From the NCBI RefSeq assembly GCF_003002065.1, contig NZ_PVZG01000001.1, positions 868,001 through 932,000 on the forward strand: 64,000 bases of DNA, given 5' to 3'. This stretch comes from Pseudosporangium ferrugineum. Its GTDB lineage: Bacteria; Actinomycetota; Actinomycetes; Mycobacteriales; Micromonosporaceae. The first letter of the stretch is position 1. Each line of letters opens with the position of its first letter. Shown in pieces: positions 29,287 through 38,197 of the stretch. The notes beneath the pieces are model-generated. The model had not been told where the DNA came from. It saw nothing but the letters and a program-made list of their open reading frames with translations, and did no database searches. The position numbers and the translations under genes are program-made.

Positions 29287-29640
29287 TCAGCGCCAGAAGG
29301 TGGCTATTGCCGCGTTGATCAGGGTCAGGGCCAGGATGCCGATGAAGTGGCCCCGGTTGATGTCCTCGCGCTTGCGGCGCCACGGGATGAAGACCATGAC
29401 GAAGATCATGATGGCGATGAGCAGTTTGACCGCGAGCTTGGCCGGGCTGGGTTCGGCGTCGCCGCCGCCGCGGAGGGGGGCGGCCAGGGCCAGGCCGGTG
29501 ACGACCTGGATGATCGCGCCCCACAGCATGGCCGGGTTGATCCGGAGCTTGCCCGAGACGAACTGAACGACCGCGCCGCCGAGCAGCAGCGCGAATCCGA
29601 TGAGGTGCGCGTAGCGCAGGATCAACCGCAGAGCCTCCAT
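29287..29640 (-). CDS. small integral membrane protein
   Basis: A 117-residue protein with four predicted transmembrane helices: ILRYAHLIGFALLLGGAVVQ, MLWGAIIQVVTGLALAAP, AVKLLIAIMIFVMVFIPW and FIGILALTLINAAIAT. RYAHLIGFALLLGG, with a His in the first helix, resembles small CopD/DUF-type membrane proteins that might bind haem or metal, but this is not firm. ATG 29640 has little Shine-Dalgarno character. No partner gene is evident. Confidence 0.8.
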   Translation of the reverse strand: MEALRLILRYAHLIGFALLLGGAVVQFVSGKLRINPAMLWGAIIQVVTGLALAAPLRGGGDAEPSPAKLAVKLLIAIMIFVMVFIPWRRKREDINRGHFIGILALTLINAAIATFWR

Positions 29641-29818
29641 GGCGGGAGAGCCTAGTCGGCGCCGCCCTCCCCCATGACCAGCAGGTGCCGGGACGCGCCG
29701 CGGGAAGGGGCCCGCCAGCTCTGCAGAAGCCCGCCCATCCAGATCCGCGCACAGCCGGCCGGCTTCGAAGGGCCGCACCCGCGTGTCGCGGTGGGCTGGC
29801 GCACCGTCCGTACGGCAT

Positions 29819-29832
29819 CCTAGGAACCTAGG
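29819..29832. promoter_or_regulatory. CCTAGG-AA-CCTAGG, possible GntR operator and -10 region
   Basis: Two CCTAGG palindromes around an AA centre end 15 bp before the start of the GntR gene. TAGGGT within it fits a -10 box. An autoregulatory site is likely but unproven. Confidence 0.5.
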
Positions 29833-29847
29833 GTCTGGAGGTCGGAC

Positions 29848-30639
29848 ATGACGATCAATCCCGGCGCCGCGGAGTTTCCGCATCGGCAGATCGCCGCGCT
29901 GCTCAAGGAGCGGATCCGGCGCGGCGAGTGGCAGCCCGGTGAGCGGCTGCCCTCGATCCCCGCGATGGCCGAGATGTTCGGGGTGGCCAAGCAGACCGTG
30001 CAGCGCACCGTCGATCAGCTGCGGGTCGAGGGCATCCTGATCACGAAGCCGGGCTCCGGCACGTACGTGCGCGGCACCCGGCGGCGGCTCAACCGGCTGG
30101 CCCGCGGCCGGTACGGCCTGCACCGCGGCTACCACGCCGACCTGGCCGCCCGGTACCGCCAGCAGCTCACCGCCGTCGGCAAGGAGGCCGCCCCGCCCGA
30201 GGTCGCCGACGCGTTCGGGGTCCGCGACGGCACCGAGATGCTGGTCCGGCGGCATGTCGTGCGCGCCGACGACGCGACCGTGGAGGTCGGGGCGTCGTGG
30301 TTCCGGGTGACCGACGCGACCGGCACCTCGCTGGAGCGCGCCGAGGCGTACGGGCGCCCGCTCTACCAGGAGGCGGAGGAGGCGATCGGCCGGCGCTACA
30401 CGTCGGCGACGGACACGATCAGCGCCCGGCAGCCCAGCCGGGAGGAGGCGGAGATCCTGCAGATCCGGCCGGACACGCCGGTGCTGCACCTGCTGCACGT
30501 GGCGTTCGACGAGACCCGCAAGCCGATCGAGGTGGCCCAGGCGACCTGGCCCGGCCCGATGACGACGCTCACCGAGGAGTACCGGATCCCCGAGCCGGCC
30601 CCGGACCCCGACCCGGACCCGGGCCTCACCCTCGCGTGA
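29848..30639 (+). CDS. GntR/HutC-family transcriptional regulator
   Basis: A 263-residue regulator. The N-terminal winged helix reads PGERLPSIPAMAEMFGVAKQ then TVQRTVDQLRVEGILITKPG and SGTYV, the GntR signature. The C-terminal UTRA ligand domain is seen in DGTEMLVRRHVVRADDATVE, RRYTSATDTISARQPSREEA and VLHLLHVAFDETRKPIEV; such domains bind small effectors, often sugars or amino acids. The tail is a Pro/Asp run (PAPDPDPDPG). ATG 29848 has GGAGGT. No target gene is adjacent on the same strand. Confidence 0.94.
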   Translation: MTINPGAAEFPHRQIAALLKERIRRGEWQPGERLPSIPAMAEMFGVAKQTVQRTVDQLRVEGILITKPGSGTYVRGTRRRLNRLARGRYGLHRGYHADLAARYRQQLTAVGKEAAPPEVADAFGVRDGTEMLVRRHVVRADDATVEVGASWFRVTDATGTSLERAEAYGRPLYQEAEEAIGRRYTSATDTISARQPSREEAEILQIRPDTPVLHLLHVAFDETRKPIEVAQATWPGPMTTLTEEYRIPEPAPDPDPDPGLTLA

Positions 30640-30663
30640 CCGCCCCAGAGCCGGCGGCCGGGC

Positions 30664-31182
30664 TCACCGCCGGGCGGCACCCCGCTTGGCGGCCGGCATC
30701 CCGCAGCGCGAGCCCGCCTCGGTGGCCAGCACGTTCTCCTCCAGCGCCCGCAGGCTCGCCAGGGCCGTACGCCGCTGCGCCTCCGTCATGTCCCCGGCCG
30801 TCAACTCCTCGAGCTGCGTCCAGATGTGTTCCACGCAGGAGCGCAGCTCGTCGCCGGCCGGCGTCGTGGCGACCAGGGTCGCCCGGCGGTCGGCGGGGTC
30901 GGGCAGCCGGCGCACGTAGCCGGCCGCCTCCAGCCGCTGCACGATGCGGGTCGTGCCGGCCGAGTCGGTGCCGAGCTCCTCGGCGAGGGCCGCCTGGCGT
31001 TGCGGGCCGGACTCCCACAGTCGCATGAGGAGGAGCTCCTGGCTCGGGTGCAGGCCGGCGGCGCGCAGCAGACGGCCGGCGAGAAGCTGGTGGATGCGGG
31101 CGAGCCGGAAGATCGCGTGGCTGATCGGGCCGCCCGCGGCCGCCCCCGGCAGCTGACGGAGGCCGTCCGGATCGCCGCTCAT
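30664..31182 (-). CDS. MarR-family transcriptional regulator
   Basis: A 172-residue winged-helix regulator. The recognition region is QAALAEELGTDSAGTTRIVQ and RLEAAGYVRRLPDPADRRAT, the MarR wing with its DxR motif. A Cys (RSCVEH) after the wing and another near the C terminus could sense oxidants, as in OhrR-like members, but the N-terminal sensing Cys is absent. It is divergent from the Old Yellow Enzyme gene, whose leader carries a twin palindrome, so it probably represses that gene in response to an electrophile. Confidence 0.92.
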   Translation of the reverse strand: MSGDPDGLRQLPGAAAGGPISHAIFRLARIHQLLAGRLLRAAGLHPSQELLLMRLWESGPQRQAALAEELGTDSAGTTRIVQRLEAAGYVRRLPDPADRRATLVATTPAGDELRSCVEHIWTQLEELTAGDMTEAQRRTALASLRALEENVLATEAGSRCGMPAAKRGAARR

Positions 31183-31258
31183 GCGGCCAGCCTAGCTCCG
31201 GCGGACGGTGACCCTGATCACCGGAAGACCTGGAAGAAAGCGCGGCGGCCGGGGATTA

Positions 31259-31294
31259 CCTGTCCTGGACAGCAGATTCGCTGCCCAGGACAGG
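31259..31294 (+). promoter_or_regulatory. twin 13-bp palindrome over the OYE ribosome-binding site
   Basis: CTGTCCTGGACAG (31260-31272) is a perfect palindrome and CTGCCCAGGACAG (31281-31293) a near copy, centres 21 bp apart (two helix turns). Together they make a 36-bp inverted repeat with CCTGTCCTGG/CCAGGACAGG ends. The right end contains the CAGGAG ribosome site. Probably the target of the divergent MarR. Confidence 0.75.
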
Positions 31295-31302
31295 AGTTTG
31301 TG

Positions 31303-32370
31303 ATGCCCTCCGCATTCGACGAGATCCGCATCGGCCGCCACACCGCCCGCAACCGCGTGGTGATGGCCCCCATGACCAGGAGCCGGGCGTACGGGCCCGG
31401 AGCGAGCCCCACCGAGCTCATGGCCCGGTACTACGGGCAGCGTGCCGGCGCCGGCCTGATCATCACCGAGGGCACCCAGCCGTCCGCCGTGGGACAGGGC
31501 TACCTGAACACCCCCGGGCTGCACACGGCCACTCAGGTGGAGGCGTGGAAGCCGGTGACCGCCGCGGTGCACGAGCGGGGTGGCCTGATCTTCGCCCAGC
31601 TGATGCACTCCGGCCGGATCGGCCACCCGAGCCTGCACGGCGCCACCCCGGTCGGCGCCTCCCCGGTGGCCGCCGCCGGCACGGTGTTCACCGCCGAGGG
31701 CCCGCAGGACCTGGTCACCCCCGAACCCCTCGACGAGGACGGGATCCGCGCCACGATCGCCGACTTCACCGCCGCCGCCCGCAACGCGATCGAGGCGGGC
31801 TTCGACGGCGTGGAGCTGCACAGCGCCAACGGCTACCTGCTGCACCAGTTCCTCTCCACCAACGCGAACCTCCGCACGGACGGCTGGGGCGGCACCGTCG
31901 AGGGGCGCATCCGGCTGACCGTCGAGGTGACGAAGGCCGTCGCGGCCGCGATCGGCGCGGACCGGCTGGGCGTACGGATCTCACCGTCCAACCCGTTCAA
32001 CGACATCACCGAGGACGGGCACCGGGAGACGTACCTGGCGCTGGTCGACGCGCTGAACCCGCTCGGGCTCGCGTACCTGCACGTCGCCGAGGGGCCGGAC
32101 ACCGAGTTCACGCCGCGGCTGCGGGAGCGGTGGAGCGGCACGCTGATCCTCAACCCGTACACGCCGGGCGCGTGGACCGGGCCGGAGGCGCTCAAGGCCG
32201 TCGAGAACGGCGAGGCGGACGCGGTCTCGTACGGTGCGCTCTTCCTGGCGAACCCCGACCTGCCGGAGCGGCTGGCCGCGGGCGGCCCGTTCCAGCAGCC
32301 CGACTACGCGAAGGCGTACGGCGGCGACCACAGCGGTTACACCGACTACCCGGCGCTGGCCGACGCCTGA
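31303..32370 (+). CDS. Old Yellow Enzyme-family alkene reductase
   Basis: A 355-residue FMN-dependent TIM-barrel enoate reductase (NemA/OYE class). RNRVVMAPMTRSRAYG is the N-terminal FMN-contact segment of the classical group (with Thr in APMTR), the substrate-binding pair lies in GVELHSANGYLLHQFLS (His-x2-Asn), and ADAVSYGALFLANPDLPERL is the C-terminal phosphate site. The enzyme reduces activated alkenes, nitro compounds or quinones with NADPH. ATG 31303 has CAGGAG. It is under probable control of the divergent MarR. Confidence 0.95.
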   Translation: MPSAFDEIRIGRHTARNRVVMAPMTRSRAYGPGASPTELMARYYGQRAGAGLIITEGTQPSAVGQGYLNTPGLHTATQVEAWKPVTAAVHERGGLIFAQLMHSGRIGHPSLHGATPVGASPVAAAGTVFTAEGPQDLVTPEPLDEDGIRATIADFTAAARNAIEAGFDGVELHSANGYLLHQFLSTNANLRTDGWGGTVEGRIRLTVEVTKAVAAAIGADRLGVRISPSNPFNDITEDGHRETYLALVDALNPLGLAYLHVAEGPDTEFTPRLRERWSGTLILNPYTPGAWTGPEALKAVENGEADAVSYGALFLANPDLPERLAAGGPFQQPDYAKAYGGDHSGYTDYPALADA

Positions 32371-32380
32371 TCCCGCCCGC

Positions 32381-32404
32381 CCGGCGGCCCGCAACGGCCG
32401 CCGG
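32381..32404. terminator. hairpin between OYE and mshC
   Basis: CCGGCGGCC, a six-base loop and GGCCGCCGG form a perfect 9-bp stem between the two convergent genes. Confidence 0.6.
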
Positions 32405-32438
32405 CAACGGCGGACGGGCGGACGGCCGCCGGGCGCTC

Positions 32439-33677
32439 CTACAGGCGGATGCCCAGGAGGGCGTCGACCGTCCGGGACATGAGCGCCGGAGCCGCCGCGT
32501 CGTCCCCCGCGCCCGACAGGGCGGCCTCGGTCCAGGCATCGACCACCGCCAGCGCCGACGGGGTGTCCAGGTCGTGGTGCAGGGCTTCGCGTACGGCGGA
32601 CAGCAGGCCCTCGCCGGACGGGCCCGACGCGGCCGCGGCCGCCGAACGCCAGCGGGACAGCCGGAGTTCGCCCGCCTTGAGGACGTCGTCGGTCCACTGG
32701 CGGTCGGTGCGGTAGTGCTCGGTCATCAGGCCGAGGCGTACGGCCATCGGGTCGACGCCGTCGCCGCGCAGGCGGGACACGAAGACCAGGTTGCCCTTGG
32801 ACTTGGACATCTTCTCGCCGTCGAGGCCGATCATGCCGGCGTGCACGTAGTGGGAGGCGAACGGCGCCTCGCCGGTGAGCCGCTCGGCGTGCGCGGCCGA
32901 GCACTCGTGGTGCGGGTAGAGCAGGTCGTTGCCGCCGCCCTGGACGTCGATCGTGGTGCCGAGCAGGCCGAGCGCGATGGTCGCGCACTCGATGTGCCAG
33001 CCGGGGCGGCCGGGGCCCAGGTCGCCGCCGTCCCAGGCGGGCTCGCCGTCGCGGGCGCCGCGCCAGAGCAGCGGGTCCAGGGGGTCGCGCTTGCCGGCCC
33101 GGTCCGGGTCGCCGCCGCGCTCGGCGGAGAGCGTCAGCATCTCCTCGCGGGACAGATGGGACTCGTAGCCGAACGACGGCGCCGCGGAGACCGGGAAGTA
33201 GACGTCGCCGGTGCCGTCGTCCAGCGTGTACGCCGCGCCGTCGGCCAGCAGCTCGCGGACGTGCCGGGCGATCGCCGGGATGGACTCCACCGCCCCGACG
33301 TAGTGCGCCGGCGGGATCATCCGCAGCGCCTCCATGTCCTCGCGGAACAGGGCGGTCTCGCGCATCGCCAGGACGATCCAGTCCTCGCCGTCGCGGGCGG
33401 CGCGCTCGAGCAGCGGGTCGTCGATGTCGGTGACGTTCTGCACGTAACGCACCTCGTGGCCGGCGTCGCGCCAGGCCCGCTGCACCAGGTCGAACGTGAT
33501 CATCGTGGCGGCGTGGCCCAGGTGGGTCGCGTCGTACGGCGTGATGCCGCAGACGTACATCGTCGCCGTGGGCCCCGGTGCGGTGGGGACGACCGCGCGG
33601 CGGGCCGAGTCGTACAGCGCCGGCGGGGCGGCCCGGCCCGGCAGGGTCGGCACGTCGTGCCCGGTCCATGCGTCCAT
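32439..33677 (-). CDS. mshC: cysteine--1-D-myo-inosityl 2-amino-2-deoxy-glucopyranoside ligase
   Basis: Adds cysteine to GlcN-inositol in an ATP-dependent step of mycothiol synthesis, the actinobacterial thiol buffer. The 412-residue protein is a class I cysteinyl-tRNA-synthetase relative without the tRNA-binding domain: [20 protein letters not shown] includes a zinc-ligand Cys and the HxGH motif (HLGH), [15 protein letters not shown] and [14 protein letters not shown] give other metal ligands, and MSKSKGN is the KMSKS loop. The start [15 protein letters not shown] matches the mycobacterial enzyme, so ATG 33677 was chosen over a GTG 24 bases upstream. It is the last gene of a five-gene minus-strand cluster. 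Confidence 0.96.
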   Translation of the reverse strand: MDAWTGHDVPTLPGRAAPPALYDSARRAVVPTAPGPTATMYVCGITPYDATHLGHAATMITFDLVQRAWRDAGHEVRYVQNVTDIDDPLLERAARDGEDWIVLAMRETALFREDMEALRMIPPAHYVGAVESIPAIARHVRELLADGAAYTLDDGTGDVYFPVSAAPSFGYESHLSREEMLTLSAERGGDPDRAGKRDPLDPLLWRGARDGEPAWDGGDLGPGRPGWHIECATIALGLLGTTIDVQGGGNDLLYPHHECSAAHAERLTGEAPFASHYVHAGMIGLDGEKMSKSKGNLVFVSRLRGDGVDPMAVRLGLMTEHYRTDRQWTDDVLKAGELRLSRWRSAAAAASGPSGEGLLSAVREALHHDLDTPSALAVVDAWTEAALSGAGDDAAAPALMSRTVDALLGIRL

Positions 33678-33731
33678 GGTCACGAGCCTATCGAGCCCCA
33701 CCGGGACTGTCGGCGCCGCGTGAGTAAAGAC

Positions 33732-34544
33732 TCAGACCGGCGGCCAGGGCACCGCGGGCCAGTCCTGCGGCGGCTGCGGGAACCGGCGCGAGCGCAGCAG
33801 CCGGCGCACCCGCAGCCGGGCGTGCTGCACCTCGGTCAGGGTCAGGTGCTCCTCGAGCTGCTCCCCCAGGCCGCCGTCCAGCTGCGCCGAGAGGCTCTCG
33901 AGCACCTCCACCGACTCGGGCGGGATGGGCCGGCCGGTCCAGCCCCAGAGCACCGTGCGGAGCTTGTTCTCGACGTGGAAGGACACGCCGTGGTCGACGC
34001 CGTGGATGCGGCCGTCGGCGGCGTACAGGACGTGGCCGCCCTTGCGGTCGGCGTTGTTGATCACCGCGTCGAGGACGGCGAGGCGGGACAGGCGCGGGTC
34101 GTCGGCGTGGGCCAGCGCGTACGCGTCGCCGTCCTCGTCCCGCGCGGACGCCACCGGCATCCAGCCCTCGGGCACGTCGTACGCCGGCACGAACCCGATC
34201 AGCGACTCGGCGTCCTCGGGCTCGTCGATCCAGAGCTGGCAGGCGCCGCTGCCGAGCGGCCCGTCGCGCAGGATCGTCGGCGGCACCAGCCCCCACCCGG
34301 TCGCCCGGGAGACGAGGAACGCCGAGACCTCGCGGCCGGCCAGCGTGCCGTCCGGGAAGTCCCACAGCGGTCGCTCACCCTGGACCGGCTTGTAGACGCA
34401 GCGGCGGGTCAGCCCGTCGAGAGTGATCTCGGCCCGCAGCGTGGTGTTGGAGGCGTCGACGAGGCGGCCCTCCAGCTCCATCGTGCCGTGGGTGAGCAGC
34501 TCGAGGGCCTGCTCCTCGGCCAGCACGGAGGCGGGCCCCGTCAT
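33732..34544 (-). CDS. SCO1664-family protein (phosphatidylinositol-kinase-like fold)
   Basis: A 270-residue protein of a family conserved next to mshC in actinomycetes. VYKPVQGERPLWDFPDGTLA resembles a kinase Lys-containing strand, and LAVLDAVINNADRKGGHVLY then IHGVDHGVSFHVENK gives the Asn-Asp-Lys catalytic-loop-like and Asp metal-loop-like motifs seen in PI3/4-kinase and HipA-like folds. Activity is not known. ATG 34544 overlaps the DUF3090 stop codon by one base (TGATG), so translation is coupled. Confidence 0.9.
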   Translation of the reverse strand: MTGPASVLAEEQALELLTHGTMELEGRLVDASNTTLRAEITLDGLTRRCVYKPVQGERPLWDFPDGTLAGREVSAFLVSRATGWGLVPPTILRDGPLGSGACQLWIDEPEDAESLIGFVPAYDVPEGWMPVASARDEDGDAYALAHADDPRLSRLAVLDAVINNADRKGGHVLYAADGRIHGVDHGVSFHVENKLRTVLWGWTGRPIPPESVEVLESLSAQLDGGLGEQLEEHLTLTEVQHARLRVRRLLRSRRFPQPPQDWPAVPWPPV

Positions 34545-35143
34545 CACCGGTGGTAACCGTTGTGCCGCGGACAGAGATGGCCGGCCGGGTCGAGGGGCTG
34601 ACCGCAGAGCGGGCACGGCGGGCGGCCGGCGGCGACCACGCGGCGGGCGCGGTCGATGAACGCCCGGGCCGCCTCGGGGGTGAGCCGCACCCGCAGGCGG
34701 TCGAGGTCGTCGTCGGGTTCGTCGTCCTCGTCATCGGCGGGGCCGTCCTCGTCGTCCTCGTCCTCGTCGTCGTCGAGCTCGACCTCCGCGTCGCCCTCGC
34801 CGGCCTCGATCGCCTCGATGACGACCGTGGTGGTGTCGACGTCGAAGGCGAGCCCGAGCGTGCCGACGCGGAACTCCTCGTCGACCGGCGTGTCGAGGGG
34901 CTCGTTGTCGTTGACGGCGAGCGGGGACGTCTCCGGCAGGTCGACGCCGAACCGGCGGCCGGCCTCGGCGAGCAGCTCCTCGAGCTTCTCGGCGAGCAGC
35001 GACACCAGCCCCTTCTCCAGCGCCACGCTGATCACCCGGCCGCCGCCGCGGGCCTGGAGGAAGAACGTCCGGTCGCCCGGCTCGCCCACCGTCCCGGCGA
35101 CGAACCGCTCAGGCGGCTCGAAGGCATGCACCTGGTGGGTCAT
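34544..35143 (-). CDS. DUF3090 protein with C-terminal zinc motif
   Basis: A 199-residue protein of the DUF3090 family. The start MTHQVHAFEPPERFVAGTVG is conserved; GDRTFFLQARGGGRVISVAL and LEKGLVSLLAEKLEELL follow. An Asp/Glu-rich stretch (about residues 125-150) precedes CPLCGQPLDPAGHLCPRHNG, a C-x2-C...C-x2-H zinc site. Function is unknown. It sits between the phosphatase and the SCO1664-family gene, an order kept across actinomycetes near mshC, which suggests a shared but undetermined role. Confidence 0.93.
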   Translation of the reverse strand: MTHQVHAFEPPERFVAGTVGEPGDRTFFLQARGGGRVISVALEKGLVSLLAEKLEELLAEAGRRFGVDLPETSPLAVNDNEPLDTPVDEEFRVGTLGLAFDVDTTTVVIEAIEAGEGDAEVELDDDEDEDDEDGPADDEDDEPDDDLDRLRVRLTPEAARAFIDRARRVVAAGRPPCPLCGQPLDPAGHLCPRHNGYHR

Positions 35144-35252
35144 GCCAACGACCCTATCCGCCCGCGCGCGGGAGCGCGCAGCGCACCGGGCCGGTTCGCC
35201 GAGGGCGCAACGCGAGCACACGCAGCGGTAACACGCCGGTCACGCCCGGTAT

Positions 35253-35954
35253 TCACACCCCCGCGCCGGCGCCGCCGCCCACGGCGGCGTCGGACTGCGA
35301 GGCCGGGTCCGCGGCCTGCCCGTCGGCCTTTTTCGGGGGTACGAGCGCGCTCAGGTCGGCGGTGTCGTTGAGGCGCACGAGGAACGGACGGGTGGGTGTG
35401 TACCGGATCACACTCACCGACGCCGGGTCGGCCACGATCCGCTGGAACTCGTCCAGGTGCAGGCCCATGGCGTCGGCGACGATGGCCTTGATCACATCGC
35501 CGTGGCTGCACGCGACCCAGAGGGCGTCCGTACCGTGCTCGGCGGTGACCTTGGCGTCCCAGCGCCGGATTGTGGCCACCGCGCGCGCCGACATGGCGGC
35601 CATCGCCTCGCCGTTGGGGAACACGACCGCGCTCGGGTGCTGCTGCACCACCGGCCACAGCGGGTCCTCGGCCAGCTCCTTGAGCGGGCGGCCCTCCCAG
35701 TCGCCGTACCCGCACTCGATGAGGCCCTCGTCGACCGCCGGGACCACGTCGGGCAGGGCCAGCTCCACGGTCTGCCGACAGCGGATCAGCGGGCTGGTCA
35801 CGACCGCGGCCAGCGGCAGCGCGCGCAGCCGCCCACCGACCCGGCGGGCCTGGTCCCGGCCGGTGTCGTCGAGCTCGACGGGCCGGTGCCCGGCCAGCCC
35901 GCCGGTGGCGTTGGCGGTGGTGCGCCCGTGACGCAGGAGCAGGACGGTGGCCAC
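35253..35954 (-). CDS. histidine phosphatase (phosphoglycerate-mutase-like)
   Basis: A 233-residue branch-1 histidine phosphatase. VLLLRHGRTTANATG holds the RHG nucleophile, TSPLIRCRQTVEL the conserved Arg, and LIECGYGDWEGRPLKEL the acid, while WVACSHGDVIKAIVAD holds the second His. The family member near mshC in mycobacteria is an acid phosphatase. The C-terminal 35 residues are Ala/Gly-rich. GTG 35954 lies two bases after the stop codon of the LLM gene, so the two are co-translated. Confidence 0.93.
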   Translation of the reverse strand: MATVLLLRHGRTTANATGGLAGHRPVELDDTGRDQARRVGGRLRALPLAAVVTSPLIRCRQTVELALPDVVPAVDEGLIECGYGDWEGRPLKELAEDPLWPVVQQHPSAVVFPNGEAMAAMSARAVATIRRWDAKVTAEHGTDALWVACSHGDVIKAIVADAMGLHLDEFQRIVADPASVSVIRYTPTRPFLVRLNDTADLSALVPPKKADGQAADPASQSDAAVGGGAGAGV

Positions 35955-35956
35955 GG

Positions 35957-37009
35957 CTACCCGGCCACGCCGGCGGCCTCGTACGCCTCGGCGACCGCCC
36001 GCAGCGTGGCGATGCCGCTCTCCAGGTCGCCGACGTACGGGCTCACCGACAGCGTCCCGACGCCGGCCGCCGCGTACTCCCGGATCCGTTCGGTGATCCG
36101 CTCCTTGCCGCCGAGCAGGGACGTGCGGTCGATGAAGTCCTGCGGCACGGCCGCGGCCGCCTCGCGCATCTTGCGGTCCAGGTAGAGGTCCTGGACCTCC
36201 TTGGCGGCGTCGGCGTAACCCATCCGCACGGCGAGCTGGTTGTAGAAATTCTGCTCGCGGCTGCCCATGCCGCCGACGTAGAGCGCCGCGTACGGGCGGA
36301 TCAGGTCGGCGCAGGCGGCCACGTCGTCGCCGAGCGCGACGGGCACGGTCGGGCAGACGTCGAACCCGGTCAGCCCCGCGCCGGACCGGGACCGGCCGCG
36401 CTCGATGTGCTGCAGATACTCGCCCGCGGCGTCCGGGGCGAAGAAGATCGCCAGCCAGCCGTCCGCGATCTCGCCGGCCAGCTCCAGGTTCTTCGGTCCC
36501 ACGGCCGCGAGATAGATGGGTACGGCCGTACGCGGCGGATGGAAGCCGAGCCGCAACGCCTTCCCGGGCCCGTCCGGCAGCGGCAGCGTGTAGTGCTCGC
36601 CCTCGTACGCGACCGGCTTGCGGGCGATCGCCAGCTTGACGATGTCGACGTACTCGCGGGTGCGGCCGAGCGGCTTGGCGAACCGCACGCCGTGCCAGCC
36701 CTCCGAGACCTGCGGGCCGGAGACGCCCAGCCCGAGCCGGAAGCGCCCGCCGGAGAGGGCGTCGATGGTGGCGGCGGTCATCGCGGTCATCGCGGGGCTG
36801 CGCGCCGGGATCTGCATCACCGCCGCGCCGACGTCGATGCGCTCGGTCTGCCCGGCGATCCACGCCAGCATGGTCGGCGAGTCGGAGCCGTACGCCTCCG
36901 CCGCCCACACCACGGCGTAGCCGAGCCGGTCGGCCTCCTGCGCCATGGCCAGGTGATCGGCCGGGGTGCTCCACGAGGTCTGGTATCCGAGGCTGAGTCC
37001 GAGCCGCAC
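35957..37009 (-). CDS. LLM-class (luciferase-like) F420-dependent oxidoreductase
   Basis: A 350-residue TIM-barrel oxidoreductase of the LLM superfamily. MRLGLSLGYQTSWSTPADHL, LGYAVVWAAEAYGSDSPTML and GGRFRLGLGVSGPQVSEGWH match the F420-binding actinobacterial branch (with the EAYGSDS stretch rather than FMN luciferase residues). The exact substrate is unknown. GTG 37009 has an ideal GGAGGA site, which makes this the first gene of the minus-strand mshC cluster. F420 use fits the proposed actinomycete host. Confidence 0.93.
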   Translation of the reverse strand: MRLGLSLGYQTSWSTPADHLAMAQEADRLGYAVVWAAEAYGSDSPTMLAWIAGQTERIDVGAAVMQIPARSPAMTAMTAATIDALSGGRFRLGLGVSGPQVSEGWHGVRFAKPLGRTREYVDIVKLAIARKPVAYEGEHYTLPLPDGPGKALRLGFHPPRTAVPIYLAAVGPKNLELAGEIADGWLAIFFAPDAAGEYLQHIERGRSRSGAGLTGFDVCPTVPVALGDDVAACADLIRPYAALYVGGMGSREQNFYNQLAVRMGYADAAKEVQDLYLDRKMREAAAAVPQDFIDRTSLLGGKERITERIREYAAAGVGTLSVSPYVGDLESGIATLRAVAEAYEAAGVAG

Positions 37010-37175
37010 GGGTCCTCCGATCCTGCTGCCGGAGCACCGATGCTCCGCGCTACGAAGCCTAGGCGAACACGCTGAGTGATCTTCGGGGTGCCGGGTCGCG
37101 TACCCGACGCATCCGCGACCCTATTGAGCTGCCGCTGGCGTTCCGCGGGGGGTCTTGTCTGAATAAGGTTCACCC

Positions 37176-38192
37176 ATGCAACAGCGACCGCTCGGCCGAA
37201 GCGGGCTGGCGGTCTCCCGGCTGGCCCTCGGCACCATGACCTGGGGACGGGACACCGACCCCGACGACGCGGCCGCGCAGCTCAAGCTCTACCTCGACGC
37301 CGGCGGCACGCTGATCGACACCGCCGACGTGTACGGCGACGGCGACGCGGAGACGGTCATCGGGTCGCTGCTCGACCACCTGGTCCCCCGCGACGAGGTG
37401 CTGATCGCCACCAAGGCCGGCCTGGGCCACTCGCCGCACCGGCGCCGGGACAGCTCTCGCGGGCATCTGCTGCGCACCCTCGACGCGTCGCTGCGCCGGC
37501 TCGGCACCGACTACGTCGACCTCTGGCAGCTGCACGGGTACGACCCGCACACGCCGCTGGAGGAGACGATGGCGGCGCTGGACCACGCGGTGCACACCGG
37601 GCGGGTCCGCTACGTGGGGGTGTCCAACCTCGCCGGCTGGCAGACCGCGCAGCTCGCGACGTGGCAGCGGGCGTACCCGGGACGCGCCCCGATCGTCGCC
37701 ACCCAGGTGGAGTATTCGCTGCTGGAGCGCGGCATCGAGCGCGAGGTGCTGCCGGCCGCGGCGGCGCTGGGCCTCGGCGTGCTGCCGTGGTCGCCGCTGG
37801 GCCGCGGCGTGCTGACGGGCAAGTACCGCAACGGCCGCCCGCTGGACTCCCGCGCGGCCACCGACCACCTGGCCCCGTTCGTGCAGACCTACCTGGAGCC
37901 GCGCAGCTCGAGCATCGTCGAGGCGGTGGTGACGGCCGCCGCCGGCCTGGGCGTCGAGCCGCTGGAGGTGGCCCTGGCGTGGATCCGCGACCGTCCGGGC
38001 GTGGCAGCACCGATCCTGGGCGCGCGCACGGCCGGCCAGCTCCAGGGCGCGCTGCTCAGCGACGACCTCACCCTGCCGGCCGAGATCGCCCACGCCCTCG
38101 ACGACGTGTCCGCCGTGCCGGTCGGCTACCCGGAACGCGAGGGCCTGACCGGCCCGGGGGCTGGTGGCCCACCCGCGGCTGACGCATATTAG
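37176..38192 (+). CDS. aldo/keto reductase
   Basis: A 338-residue NADP-dependent reductase. LALGTMTWGRDTDPDDAAA opens the barrel; TLIDTADVYGDGDAETVIGS carries Asp and Tyr, VLIATKAGLG the Lys, and LWQLHGYDPHTPLEET the His. APILGARTAGQLQGAL replaces the usual cofactor-phosphate motif. It is not closely related to the reductase at 21400. A DUF5703 gene follows after 5 bp, a pairing that is common in actinomycetes and implies a joint function. Confidence 0.93.
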   Translation: MQQRPLGRSGLAVSRLALGTMTWGRDTDPDDAAAQLKLYLDAGGTLIDTADVYGDGDAETVIGSLLDHLVPRDEVLIATKAGLGHSPHRRRDSSRGHLLRTLDASLRRLGTDYVDLWQLHGYDPHTPLEETMAALDHAVHTGRVRYVGVSNLAGWQTAQLATWQRAYPGRAPIVATQVEYSLLERGIEREVLPAAAALGLGVLPWSPLGRGVLTGKYRNGRPLDSRAATDHLAPFVQTYLEPRSSSIVEAVVTAAAGLGVEPLEVALAWIRDRPGVAAPILGARTAGQLQGALLSDDLTLPAEIAHALDDVSAVPVGYPEREGLTGPGAGGPPAADAY

Positions 38193-38197
38193 GACGC

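Noticed and set aside
31545..34556. A 1003-codon plus-strand frame across OYE, mshC and the SCO1664-family gene
   Set aside because: It runs through genes on both strands and has no family similarity.
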